Positions 1 through 5,213 of a DNA stretch of 5,238 bases are shown here, piece by piece (positions within the stretch are counted from its first letter, which is position 1; every line of letters begins with the position of its first letter). Source of the stretch: Myxococcales bacterium (GTDB lineage: Bacteria > Myxococcota_C > UBA6777); the NCBI GenBank assembly GCA_027005175.1, contig JALTMC010000278.1, positions 645 through 5,882 on the forward strand, read 5' to 3'. A model generated the notes under the pieces. The model made no database searches. It was not told the DNA's origin and was given only the letters and a program-made list of their open reading frames with translations. A program made the translations under genes and the position numbers.

Positions 1-75
1 TATCTGCGCCTCACCGGCTGTTTTGGATTCACCGTCCGTCGATGCAACACGATGTGACACGCGATACGTGGACGA

Positions 76-462
76 TTGCGTCGCACGATGAGGGGCATGC
101 TACACGCACTGGGTGTCAGCAAGCGAACCATTGTTGGTGACCTTAGAGCGTGTCGGAAGCATACTAAGGAGGAGCTTGAACAACTAGACAAGGCTGGTTA
201 TCTCACGTTGATGCTCGAGCGTTTCCACCACCAACGCCGGAGCGCCTGGAGCGGGTACGAAGAGGCAAAGGAAAAGGGTGACCGCAACGCAACCTTGCAC
301 TACTTGAGATTAACAATGGCAGTGGAGGTGAAGGAGTTCTCGGCGTTACAGAAGCTCGGCTTCTTTGAGGCATTGCAACGGCAGGCAGCCAAGAGGGACA
401 ACCCACTGGAGACAGTGATGGATGCTGTAGACTTGGCCCGCCTTGATGCACTGTGGCGATGA
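76..462 (+). CDS. Small helix-turn-helix DNA-binding protein (terminase-small-subunit-like)
   Basis: The 128-residue product opens with a helix-turn-helix: residues 7-24 contain ALGVSKRTIVGDL, matching the second and recognition helices of sigma-70-like or small-terminase HTH domains (pattern aLGVSxRTVxxDLra). The rest (about 27-110) is charged and predicted helical, as in small phage terminase subunits and related regulators, where it mediates oligomerisation. The first HTH helix is short or missing, because an in-frame TGA lies at 55-57 only 21 bases upstream of the TTG start, so the gene may be 5'-truncated. Other starts are ATG at 88 and 97; none has a convincing Shine-Dalgarno sequence. 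Its stop overlaps the ATG of a 50-codon frame, and it converges on the ATPase operon. No flanking phage gene is visible, so a terminase role is unproven. That it is a DNA-binding protein is more secure than any specific function. Confidence 0.6.
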   Translation: MRRTMRGMLHALGVSKRTIVGDLRACRKHTKEELEQLDKAGYLTLMLERFHHQRRSAWSGYEEAKEKGDRNATLHYLRLTMAVEVKEFSALQKLGFFEALQRQAAKRDNPLETVMDAVDLARLDALWR

Positions 463-611
463 CAATTTTATCCAAGCGAACAAGGGATACACCAGAAGAA
501 GCTGTGGGGCGGATGGGTTGTGGTCCACGCGGCAAGATGCCTCACTCGTTACTGGATTCCACAAAACACATCAGCCCAATCTCTGCAAGCAAAGATAAAT
601 TGGGTGACTAA
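459..611 (+). CDS. Possible 50-residue protein coupled to the HTH gene
   Basis: This frame begins with an ATG at 459-461 that overlaps the TGA of the HTH gene as ATGA, the classic arrangement for translational coupling, and runs to TAA at 609-611. The product begins MTILSKRTRDTPEEAVGRMG and is basic, rich in Arg, Lys, Pro and Gly, with no hydrophobic segment and no domain I recognise. It could be a genuine small partner of the HTH protein, or the remaining N-terminus of a larger gene cut short where the oppositely oriented ATPase operon begins (its last stop is at 630). It has no independent ribosome binding site. The overlap is seen directly; that the frame is translated is inference, and a chance frame of this length is possible. 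Confidence 0.35.
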   Translation: MTILSKRTRDTPEEAVGRMGCGPRGKMPHSLLDSTKHISPISASKDKLGD

Positions 612-629
612 CCAAGTGATGGGAGGCTC

Positions 630-1445
630 TTAACCACCCCTCAATTCTTTCAACCTGGCAGCTATGGGATGTTGGAGAATTACGTCACTGACTTGTTCAT
701 CCTCTAACATCTTACGGAGCAGAAACTCTCCCCAACCATCCTTGTTGTTACGCATGTCTCCGCGAACCTGCTTCACTACTCTTAGTGGGGGGCTGAGTGA
801 GCGAATTGTGTTGACTGCATGCAACAGCAAATCATCGGGGTGCTTGCTTTTTCCTGCGCCCCAGTTGGAGGGCCAGGTGCTGGGTAGCCTTCTGCTAGCA
901 ATACCCAGCGCGCGTTTTGCAGCACTTTCGTCCAATACAAGCAACTCTTCAAACATAGGTACCATACACAAAGCAAGAATCGAATGCTCTTGTATTTGTG
1001 GTGGTCTTTTGCGTGCTTTAGGAACTGGACGGTTGGACAATTCTTGATGTCTGTGGAATGCTTGAGACTTCCAAGGCTCTGCGAGAGAATCTGATAGGCT
1101 CAATAACTCATAGAACCGCAGCGTTTCTTCCCATCGACAATATGAATCTTCTTCTGGGTTCCATGCTGGGATTAAATCCCAAGCAACAACAGCTGCATCA
1201 AAAGGGTGAGTGGATAGCTTTCGAACCATGAGTTGATCTAGACCTTCAGAAGATCCACTCATTTGTGGTTTTTCTGGATCCATCGCCACAAGATGTTTTT
1301 TACTTATTGGAAAGACTTGTTCAAAATAGTCTATCTCTAGTGCTTGGGGAAGATCCTCATTCCAAATCCTTTCAAGTGCTCGCAAGCCTCGAGGAGGTGG
1401 TGGGCTTTCGCTACCCTCTACAAATAACGCAACCCGCAAACTCAC
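630..1445 (-). CDS. Toprim/DUF4276-like putative effector of an ATPase pair
   Basis: The 271-residue protein is the second gene of the operon. It starts at GTG 1445-1443, which overlaps the ATPase stop (GTGA), with a GGAG seven bases upstream, so this start is well supported. The N-terminus RVALFVEGSE (residues 4-13) is a beta strand followed by a VEGxxE turn, the layout of the acidic glutamate motif of Toprim-like and DUF4276 proteins. A second hydrophobic strand with acidic residues is AAVVAWD (84-90). A third conserved-looking block is ILALCMVPMFEELLVLDE (156-173). The usual Toprim DxD is not obvious, so catalytic competence is uncertain. A basic stretch lies at 143-148 (KARKRP), and the C-terminal third contains KQVRGDMRNNKDGWGEFLLRK. 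No signal peptide or membrane segment is seen, so it is probably cytoplasmic. By analogy with ATPase plus Toprim pairs it may be a nuclease held in check or activated by the ATPase; this is inference, and I do not recognise a named family. Confidence 0.8.
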   Translation of the reverse strand: MSLRVALFVEGSESPPPPRGLRALERIWNEDLPQALEIDYFEQVFPISKKHLVAMDPEKPQMSGSSEGLDQLMVRKLSTHPFDAAVVAWDLIPAWNPEEDSYCRWEETLRFYELLSLSDSLAEPWKSQAFHRHQELSNRPVPKARKRPPQIQEHSILALCMVPMFEELLVLDESAAKRALGIASRRLPSTWPSNWGAGKSKHPDDLLLHAVNTIRSLSPPLRVVKQVRGDMRNNKDGWGEFLLRKMLEDEQVSDVILQHPIAARLKELRGG

Positions 1446-2635
1446 CGTTCTTCTCCATGAATGTAGCGTGTTCCTGCGGGTATATTTGGGTCAAATGCCT
1501 GAATTTCGGGCCGCTCACAAAACCGTTCGTATATTGTTTCGCCTTCTATGCGTCTTACTTGAAGAATTGACTCCAGAGGTACATGATCTAACAACCAAGG
1601 TGAGTGCGTTGTAACTATGACCTGAACCCCCCGGTCTGCGGCAGATTGTAACTGGCGAAGAATGTATCGGACTGTCCAGGGATCAAGCCCATTTTCTATT
1701 TCTTCAATACACAAAAGTGAGGGTAGAGGATCATGAAGAAGTAGTGCTAGAATCGCAGTAATTCTTCGTGTTCCCTCAGATAACATCCATGCAGGTATTG
1801 GAAATTGTGAGCGTCCTGTTCGTCCCTTATAAGGCATTCTTTCTAGAAGGTTGTAGTGAACCTTTGTGTCTCTGTCAGTGTTCGATTTGGAAAGCTCTAC
1901 CCCGCGTATTCCCGGCATTATCTCTTCAAGTTGTTCAGCGAGCTCTCTTCGTTGGTCTTTTGTTAGCTCGTGGAGAAGTGCCGGGAGTGTTTGTCCCTCT
2001 TCATCGAGCAATGGAGCAAAAGATTTACGAGTTGCTGAAGAGCCGTTAGCCAAACGATTTGGGCTCAATCGTAAAAAGACCGCATTGGCCCAAAAGTCTT
2101 CGATTAATTCAAGCTGCATGTGTTCCATCGACATTGCTACATTGAGGGCCAGACGTTCTTCTCCAATCACTTGCATGAGGAGTTCGTAACCGCCTGTTTC
2201 GCGAGCAGACATGTTGAGGACACGTCCATTCCCTTTGGTTGTTTTGATCAGGAAGTGAGAGTTGGTTGGAGTTACATTGGAACTTGCTTCTACCAATTGT
2301 TCTTCCACAATGACAGGCAAGTTATCTTGGGCTTCGACTTTAATACCGTAAGTGAGATGTTTCTGATTTTCAGACAACCACTCTAGGTCCAGGCGAAAAA
2401 AAGGTGTTTTGGCTTGGGAACGCAAGTTTATTAAGTCTTGTATTCCATAGTAGCGGTCACAAGCCACTCGTGCGTCATGGCGGATTGTCACATCAATCCA
2501 TTGAAGTGCTTCAAGCAATGTACTCTTCCCGCTTCCATTGCGACCAATGAGTACATTGAATGGTTGAAGAGGGATAGGAGCGGGTCGAAAGGCCGCCTTA
2601 AATCGCTCTAGTTTTATTTGCTTGAGAATCATCAT
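1442..2635 (-). CDS. OLD/AAA_21-type ABC ATPase
   Basis: The 397-residue protein is an ATPase of the ABC/SMC superfamily. It starts with the typical strand IKLERFKAAF and then has Walker A GRNGSGKST (31-39). The C-terminal half carries the signature LSEGTRR (285-291), Walker B LLCIEEIEN with paired glutamates 311-312, the D-loop GLDP (316-319) and the H-loop VTTHSP with His344. The insert between about 45 and 280 lacks the long coiled coil of true SMC or Rad50 proteins, and there is no fused C-terminal Toprim domain as in full-length OLD nucleases; that role may fall to the next gene. Start ATG 2635 is followed at once by ATG 2632, and the purine-rich AAGAG upstream is better spaced for the second. 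It is the first gene of the operon, behind an extended -10 with an operator-like dyad. Such single-domain ATPases act as dimers that sense DNA or invader proteins in PARIS and Gabija-like defence; that role here is inferred. Confidence 0.93.
   Translation of the reverse strand: MMILKQIKLERFKAAFRPAPIPLQPFNVLIGRNGSGKSTLLEALQWIDVTIRHDARVACDRYYGIQDLINLRSQAKTPFFRLDLEWLSENQKHLTYGIKVEAQDNLPVIVEEQLVEASSNVTPTNSHFLIKTTKGNGRVLNMSARETGGYELLMQVIGEERLALNVAMSMEHMQLELIEDFWANAVFLRLSPNRLANGSSATRKSFAPLLDEEGQTLPALLHELTKDQRRELAEQLEEIMPGIRGVELSKSNTDRDTKVHYNLLERMPYKGRTGRSQFPIPAWMLSEGTRRITAILALLLHDPLPSLLCIEEIENGLDPWTVRYILRQLQSAADRGVQVIVTTHSPWLLDHVPLESILQVRRIEGETIYERFCERPEIQAFDPNIPAGTRYIHGEER
1453..1456 (-). promoter_or_regulatory. 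Ribosome binding site fixing the GTG start of the effector gene
   Basis: GGAG on the minus strand sits seven bases before the GTG at 1445-1443, inside the last codons of the ATPase gene. It supports the GTG start and translational coupling of the two proteins, which suggests they are made in matched amounts. Confidence 0.7.
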
Positions 2636-2660
2636 TCAGCTCTTGTGTGAGAAATCCCAA

Positions 2661-2684
2661 TACAGTCAATGGAAGTTGACAGTA
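2661..2684. promoter_or_regulatory. Operator-like dyad overlapping the ATPase operon promoter
   Basis: The + strand reads TACAGTCAA, six bases, then TTGACAGTA. The arms match as an inverted repeat at eight of nine positions. The dyad overlaps the proposed -10 (2681-2686) and the predicted transcription start near 2674, the usual place for a repressor operator. Which protein binds is unknown; the operon encodes no obvious HTH, and the HTH protein at 76-462 is the only candidate in the window. Confidence 0.4.
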
Positions 2685-2689
2685 TATCA
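2681..2689 (-). promoter_or_regulatory. Extended -10 promoter of the ATPase operon
   Basis: The minus strand reads TGATATACT, an extended -10 (TGn plus TATACT, five of six to consensus). No good -35 stands at 16-18 bases. The predicted start near 2674 gives a leader of about 40 bases before ATG 2635. The dyad at 2661-2684 covers it. Confidence 0.4.
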
Positions 2690-2750
2690 CGGCCCATTAT
2701 CAAAATAAAAGCATTGGGAGCATTTCGCTGGGTGCACAGTGGGTGCATTG

Positions 2751-2810
2751 TGAGTGTCCAGATGTGTCCATATGTGTCCAGATGTGTCCAGGAGTGTCCT
2801 AGGGTGACCT
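2751..2810. repeat. Six-unit 10-bp direct repeat array upstream of the ATPase operon
   Basis: Six consecutive decamers run without gaps: TGAGTGTCCA, GATGTGTCCA, TATGTGTCCA, GATGTGTCCA, GGAGTGTCCT, AGGGTGACCT. The core GTGTCCA is exact in the first four units and decays in the last two. A 10-bp period places each core on the same DNA face, as in arrays bound cooperatively by one protein. The array lies about 75-135 bases upstream of the predicted operon start, between the promoter and the tRNA gene. It can be read as protein on the minus strand (repeated GHIWTHLDT-like residues), but that frame lacks other support. Confidence 0.85.
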
Positions 2811-2825
2811 GGTAGCGAAAGAGGG

Positions 2826-2848
2826 GAGCAACAGAATTCCCGCTGCTC
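2826..2848. other. Weak hairpin downstream of the tRNA gene
   Basis: GAGCA and TGCTC form a 5-bp stem around a 13-base loop, about 28 bases beyond the tRNA 3' end on its transcript. No run of U follows, so it could pause polymerase or help processing but is not a convincing terminator. If it does not terminate, tRNA transcription could continue into the ATPase operon. Confidence 0.2.
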
Positions 2849-2875
2849 AAAGGGGAAAGCGTTATGATAAGCTTC

Positions 2876-2948
2876 TAGGCGGGATGGGATTCGAACCCAC
2901 ACTTGAAGGATTTTAAGTCCTTTGTCTCTGCCGTTGGACTACCCGCCC
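2876..2948 (-). tRNA. tRNA with UAA anticodon and a short variable loop
   Basis: The minus strand folds as a complete 73-base cloverleaf. The acceptor stem is GGGCGGG with CCCGCCT, with a G-U first pair and discriminator A73. The D arm has a three-pair stem GTC/GAC and the conserved GG. The anticodon stem is AAGGA/TCCTT around loop CTTAAAA, giving anticodon TAA (Leu, reads UUA). The variable region is only five bases (CAAGT), followed by T stem GTGGG/CCCAT with loop TTCGAAT. CCA is not encoded; GAA follows A73. Leucine tRNAs normally have a long variable arm, so this is atypical, yet A73, A15 with U48 and the short D stem are Leu-like. Bases 2949-3007 hold a good promoter. Its 3' end faces the ATPase operon, the orientation seen when islands integrate into tRNA genes. 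Fold is certain; amino acid identity is not. Confidence 0.9.
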
Positions 2949-2978
2949 TTAGGTGTTCTACGGAAAACACGCAAGGGT

Positions 2979-3007
2979 GTTCTAAGCGAAACAGGCACTT
3001 TCGTCAA
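2979..3007 (-). promoter_or_regulatory. Promoter of the tRNA gene
   Basis: On the minus strand, TTGACG (3007-3002, five of six to the -35 consensus) is separated by exactly 17 bases from TAGAAC (2984-2979, four of six to the -10 consensus). The predicted start near 2972 gives a leader of about 24 bases before the mature tRNA at 2948. An inverted repeat GAAACAGG/CCTGTTTC (2988-2995 and 3021-3028) straddles the -35 and spacer and could be regulatory. Confidence 0.55.
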
Positions 3008-3186
3008 GAAGAAAACGCCACCTGTTTCCATGAAACTTAGTTTGCTCTGGGTTGGAGGACTCATGATGCCCGTTGTTTCGAGTGTTTCGAAGCAGGTGCG
3101 AGGGCTCGTCGTTTGTCGTGGAATGTTCATGAACGGTCCGGGCTTGCGGGCTTTTGGGCGGAGGGGGGCATGCTCGGTTGGGAGAG

Positions 3187-3348
3187 GTGCTTGCTGTTCT
3201 GCTTTCAGACATGTAGTTTCGTTTCATACCCCTGTTGGGTTTTGATTGGACTGTCAGGGTGCTTGCTGTTCTGCTTTCAGACATGTAGTTTCGTTTCATG
3301 CCTCTATTGGGTTTTGATTGGACTGTCAGAGTGTTTGTAGTTCTTCTT
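3187..3348. repeat. 72-bp tandem repeat, two full copies and a degenerate third
   Basis: Copies begin with GTGCTTGCTGTTCTGC at 3187 and 3259, exactly 72 bases apart, and differ at only a few positions near GGGTTTTGATTGG. A third, partial and diverged copy (GTGTTTGTAGTTCTTC) begins at 3331, again 72 bases on, and fades after about 35 bases. Because 72 is a multiple of three, the repeat leaves frames open on both strands; the residues encoded (Cys, Phe, Trp and Leu rich on +) do not look like a real protein. Confidence 0.85.
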
Positions 3349-3536
3349 TCAGATATATAGTTTCAGGTGGTTTGGATGAGTCAACGACCCCCAATTCGCT
3401 TGATGCAGCCTACGGCTTCACCCCTACAGGGCTGTCTGCACAGTCGCGCTTCGCTCTCGCTGTAGATTCTACCGGTCCTGCGATCGGGAGGGGCTTCCTA
3501 CGCCCACAATATAAGAGGTTTTTTTTCTGATGAACA

Positions 3537-3605
3537 GAGCCATCGATGTGATATGAAATGGTTGTGTGGATGAATAGGAGCCATCGATGAAATGGTTGGA
3601 TGAAT
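3537..3605. repeat. Partial duplication of the lipoprotein gene start region
   Basis: GAGCCATCGATG occurs at 3537-3548 and again at 3578-3589, where its ATG is the gene start. ATGAAATGGTTG recurs at 3553-3564 and 3587-3598, and GGATGAAT at 3568-3575 and 3598-3605. The upstream copy is broken: its first ATG is followed at once by TGA. This looks like a local duplication with later deletions, or a decoy initiation region. Confidence 0.7.
3576..3580 (+). promoter_or_regulatory. Ribosome binding site of the lipoprotein gene
   Basis: AGGAG stands six bases before ATG 3587, a near-ideal Shine-Dalgarno sequence. The duplicated copy upstream has AGAG instead, so initiation is expected at 3587. Confidence 0.75.
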
Positions 3606-4711
3606 GGTGTCTTGTAGGGGTTATTGGATTGTTGAGTATCTGTTGGGTTGGTTGTGCCAATATCTTGCCAAAGGGGTCCAGTGAGGAGAGAGCTGTGGAG
3701 CAGAAGACTGTGGTTGAGTCCACCTCAGAGCCTACAAACGAAGTAACGAATGAATCAGACAAAGAAAAGGTTGTGTCTGAAGTCGTTGCAGAATCTGCAT
3801 CCGAGATCTTCTCTGAGGTTCGCCTTGATGCAGGGGGTGATATACCCGATCGGTATGAGCCTGTGCCCGAACCAACACCCGAAAAGAGCGATGTGATGAA
3901 GGTTGCAGCGATGACCTTCAATATCCGTTATGGTATTGCGAATGATGGTGACAATGCATGGCCAAAGCGAAAGTCGATGGTGTTTTCTGTCATTCTGAAG
4001 AAGGGTGGAGACTTTGTGGGGATGCAAGAAGCCTGGAAGTTCCAGATCGAGGATATCCTCAAAGCTGTGCCCACCTACAAGTGTTTGGGGAGAGGCCGTC
4101 AAGTGAATCCTGATACAGATGAGTGGAGCCCCATTTGTTATCGACATGCTCGATGGACCCCTGTTCCGGAGGAACAAGGAACATTTTGGCTGTCTAAAAC
4201 ACCGAACAAACCGGGGTCCAAGAGTTGGGATAGCAGTCTTCCCAGGATCTGCACTTGGGCTCGCTTTGTAGAGAATACAACAGGTCGAGCGATCTATGTC
4301 TTTAACACTCATTTTGATCATCGTGGGCGAACAGCACGACTGAATGGTTCAAAGCTGATCGCATCGCGTATCGCGCAGCGTAAGATCAAAAACACTCCCG
4401 TTCTTTTGATGGGTGACTTTAATGCCAGTGAAAGTGGTGATGCGATTCGCTACCTGAAGGGGGTACCCATCGGTAGTGCTCGCTCTCCCATTTCTTTTGT
4501 TGATACCTTTCGCGTCATTCACCCCAATGCCAAAAATGTAGGCACCTATCATCGCTGGCGCGGGAGTAAAACAGGTCGGAAGATCGACTATATCTTTACG
4601 TTTCCCGGAGCCTCTGGAACCAAATTTCACTCCGCAGAAATCGTATACGACAACACCAACGGTCGATACCCCTCCGACCACTTTCCTGTTAAAGCAACAC
4701 TGTCTTTTTAA
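3587..4711 (+). CDS. Exported lipoprotein of the endonuclease/exonuclease/phosphatase family
   Basis: The 374-residue protein starts with a lipoprotein signal: a hydrophobic segment (residues 8-22) ends at WVGC, giving Cys23 as the lipidated residue. The -3 Trp is unusual, and the n-region has one Lys and two acids, so export is likely but not textbook. Residues 27-102 are a Glu/Ser/Thr/Pro-rich flexible linker. From about 104 to the end lies an EEP (PF03372) domain with its metal and catalytic residues: FN (Asn112), QE (Glu148), THFDH (His242), GDFN (Asp277, Asn279), DYIF (Asp334) and SDH (Asp364, His365). The family cleaves phosphodiester bonds in nucleic acids, phospholipids or sugar phosphates with Mg; the substrate here cannot be told. 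It would sit on the outer face of a membrane. It stands alone, 640 bases from the tRNA, and its 5' and 3' ends are both partly duplicated nearby. Confidence 0.93.
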   Translation: MKWLDEWCLVGVIGLLSICWVGCANILPKGSSEERAVEQKTVVESTSEPTNEVTNESDKEKVVSEVVAESASEIFSEVRLDAGGDIPDRYEPVPEPTPEKSDVMKVAAMTFNIRYGIANDGDNAWPKRKSMVFSVILKKGGDFVGMQEAWKFQIEDILKAVPTYKCLGRGRQVNPDTDEWSPICYRHARWTPVPEEQGTFWLSKTPNKPGSKSWDSSLPRICTWARFVENTTGRAIYVFNTHFDHRGRTARLNGSKLIASRIAQRKIKNTPVLLMGDFNASESGDAIRYLKGVPIGSARSPISFVDTFRVIHPNAKNVGTYHRWRGSKTGRKIDYIFTFPGASGTKFHSAEIVYDNTNGRYPSDHFPVKATLSF

Positions 4712-4788
4712 GCTTTCTGTACGATTCGGACGATGAGGTGGTGGCTTACGGGCTTTCCTGTTAAAGCAACACTGTCTTTTTAAGCTTT
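4681..4788. repeat. 36-bp duplication of the lipoprotein gene tail
   Basis: The last coding bases and stop of the gene (4681-4716, beginning CTTTCCTGTTAAAGC and ending TTAAGCTTT) recur without a mismatch at 4753-4788, 72 bases downstream. The second copy has no reading frame leading into it. The repeat contains AAAGC and GCTTT arms, a possible weak hairpin, so duplication of a transcription stop is conceivable, but the loop is long. Confidence 0.9.
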
Positions 4789-4828
4789 TGTGCTCAAGCG
4801 GTTGGCGATCCGGTTCTACCTTCTATCG

Positions 4829-5002
4829 TCAGGTTGGTGTGAGGGCATTCGTGGTCCAGGGGGTGGCCGCCCGAGTTTCGCATGCTTTCTCGTAACACAC
4901 TGAAATTATTAGGTCCAGGTTCTGAGGCACGACAAAGTCACGACAAAGTCATCACACCCTGTTCTCAGGTTGGTGTGAGGGCATTCGTGGCTCAGGGGGT
5001 GG
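4829..5002. repeat. Pair of 38-bp direct repeats 136 bp apart
   Basis: TCAGGTTGGTGTGAGGGCAT begins both copies, at 4829-4866 and 4965-5002. They are identical for 26 bases, differ at two, then match for ten more (CAGGGGGTGG). The intervening DNA is unrelated apart from an 11-bp doublet. Confidence 0.85.
4928..4949. repeat. 11-bp tandem doublet CACGACAAAGT
   Basis: CACGACAAAGT occurs twice back to back at 4928-4938 and 4939-4949, between the two 38-bp repeats. It is probably a replication-slippage product. Confidence 0.8.
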
Positions 5003-5060
5003 TCTCAATTTTCTACGATATAGGGAGGGCCCCAGATGATCTTGCCTTGCAAGGGGTCGG

Positions 5061-5192
5061 CATTGTTGGGTGGAGTTAGCGGCATTATCGGGTGGAGTTA
5101 GCGGCATCGTTGGGTGGAGTTGGCGTCATTGTCGGGTGGAGTTGGCGTCATTGTCGGGTGGAGTTAGCGGCATCGTCGGGTGCAGCGGTTGT
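5061..5192. repeat. 22-bp tandem array of six copies
   Basis: Six head-to-tail units start at 5061, 5083, 5105, 5127, 5149 and 5171. The consensus is CATTGTCGGG followed by TGGAGTTAGCGG. The first five differ at one to four positions each; the sixth diverges after TCGGGTG. Twenty-two is not a multiple of three, so the array is not a coding repeat, and it is about two helical turns, so successive units present the same face. There are no spacers between units, so it is not CRISPR. Confidence 0.9.
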
Positions 5193-5195
5193 AGC

Positions 5196-5213
5196 GTCGC
5201 TGTGAATAGCGAC
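5196..5213. other. Hairpin GTCGCT/AGCGAC just beyond the 22-bp array
   Basis: GTCGCT, a six-base loop and AGCGAC form a perfect 6-bp stem four bases past the last unit of the array. There is no T-run on either side, so it does not look like an intrinsic terminator. Confidence 0.5.

Larger units (their letters stand above)
2949..3586. other. Gene-free interval between the tRNA and the lipoprotein gene
   Basis: I see no convincing coding sequence here. The interval holds the tRNA promoter, several GTTTC/GAAAC dyads (for example GTTTCCATGAAAC at 3024-3036 and the perfect palindrome GTTCATGAAC at 3125-3134), the 72-bp tandem repeat at 3187-3348, and a duplicated start region of the lipoprotein gene. 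TATAAG near 3510-3515 is a possible -10 for the lipoprotein gene, but no -35 is clear. Open frames here, on either strand, are low-complexity translations of the repeats. Confidence 0.6.

Noticed and set aside
575-604. CCCAAT/ATTGGG inverted repeat between the convergent genes as a shared terminator
   Set aside because: The 6-bp stem is AT-rich, the loop is 18 bases, and no proper T-run follows on either strand.
2632-2850. 72-codon minus-strand frame ending in ATGA overlap with the ATPase start
   Set aside because: Much of it is a translation of the 10-bp repeat array and the promoter region, with no ribosome binding site or recognisable domain.
2982-3299. Minus-strand frame with a repeated MKRNYMSESRTAST segment
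   Set aside because: The repetition comes from the 72-bp DNA repeat; the rest is low-complexity and crosses the tRNA promoter region.
3491-3527. GGGC/GCCC arms before the T8 run as an intrinsic terminator
   Set aside because: The stem is only four pairs and lies about 13 bases or more from the T-run, and no gene upstream on + would need it.
3113-3530. Plus-strand frames across the 72-bp repeats, rich in Cys, Phe and Trp
   Set aside because: Composition reflects the DNA repeat, no start site is supported, and there is no plausible fold.
4882-5079. 65-codon plus-strand frame
   Set aside because: It spans parts of two unrelated repeat families, lacks a ribosome binding site and has no recognisable motif.
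5061-5192. 22-bp array considered as CRISPR
   Set aside because: Units are contiguous with no spacers, and no cas gene is present in the window.
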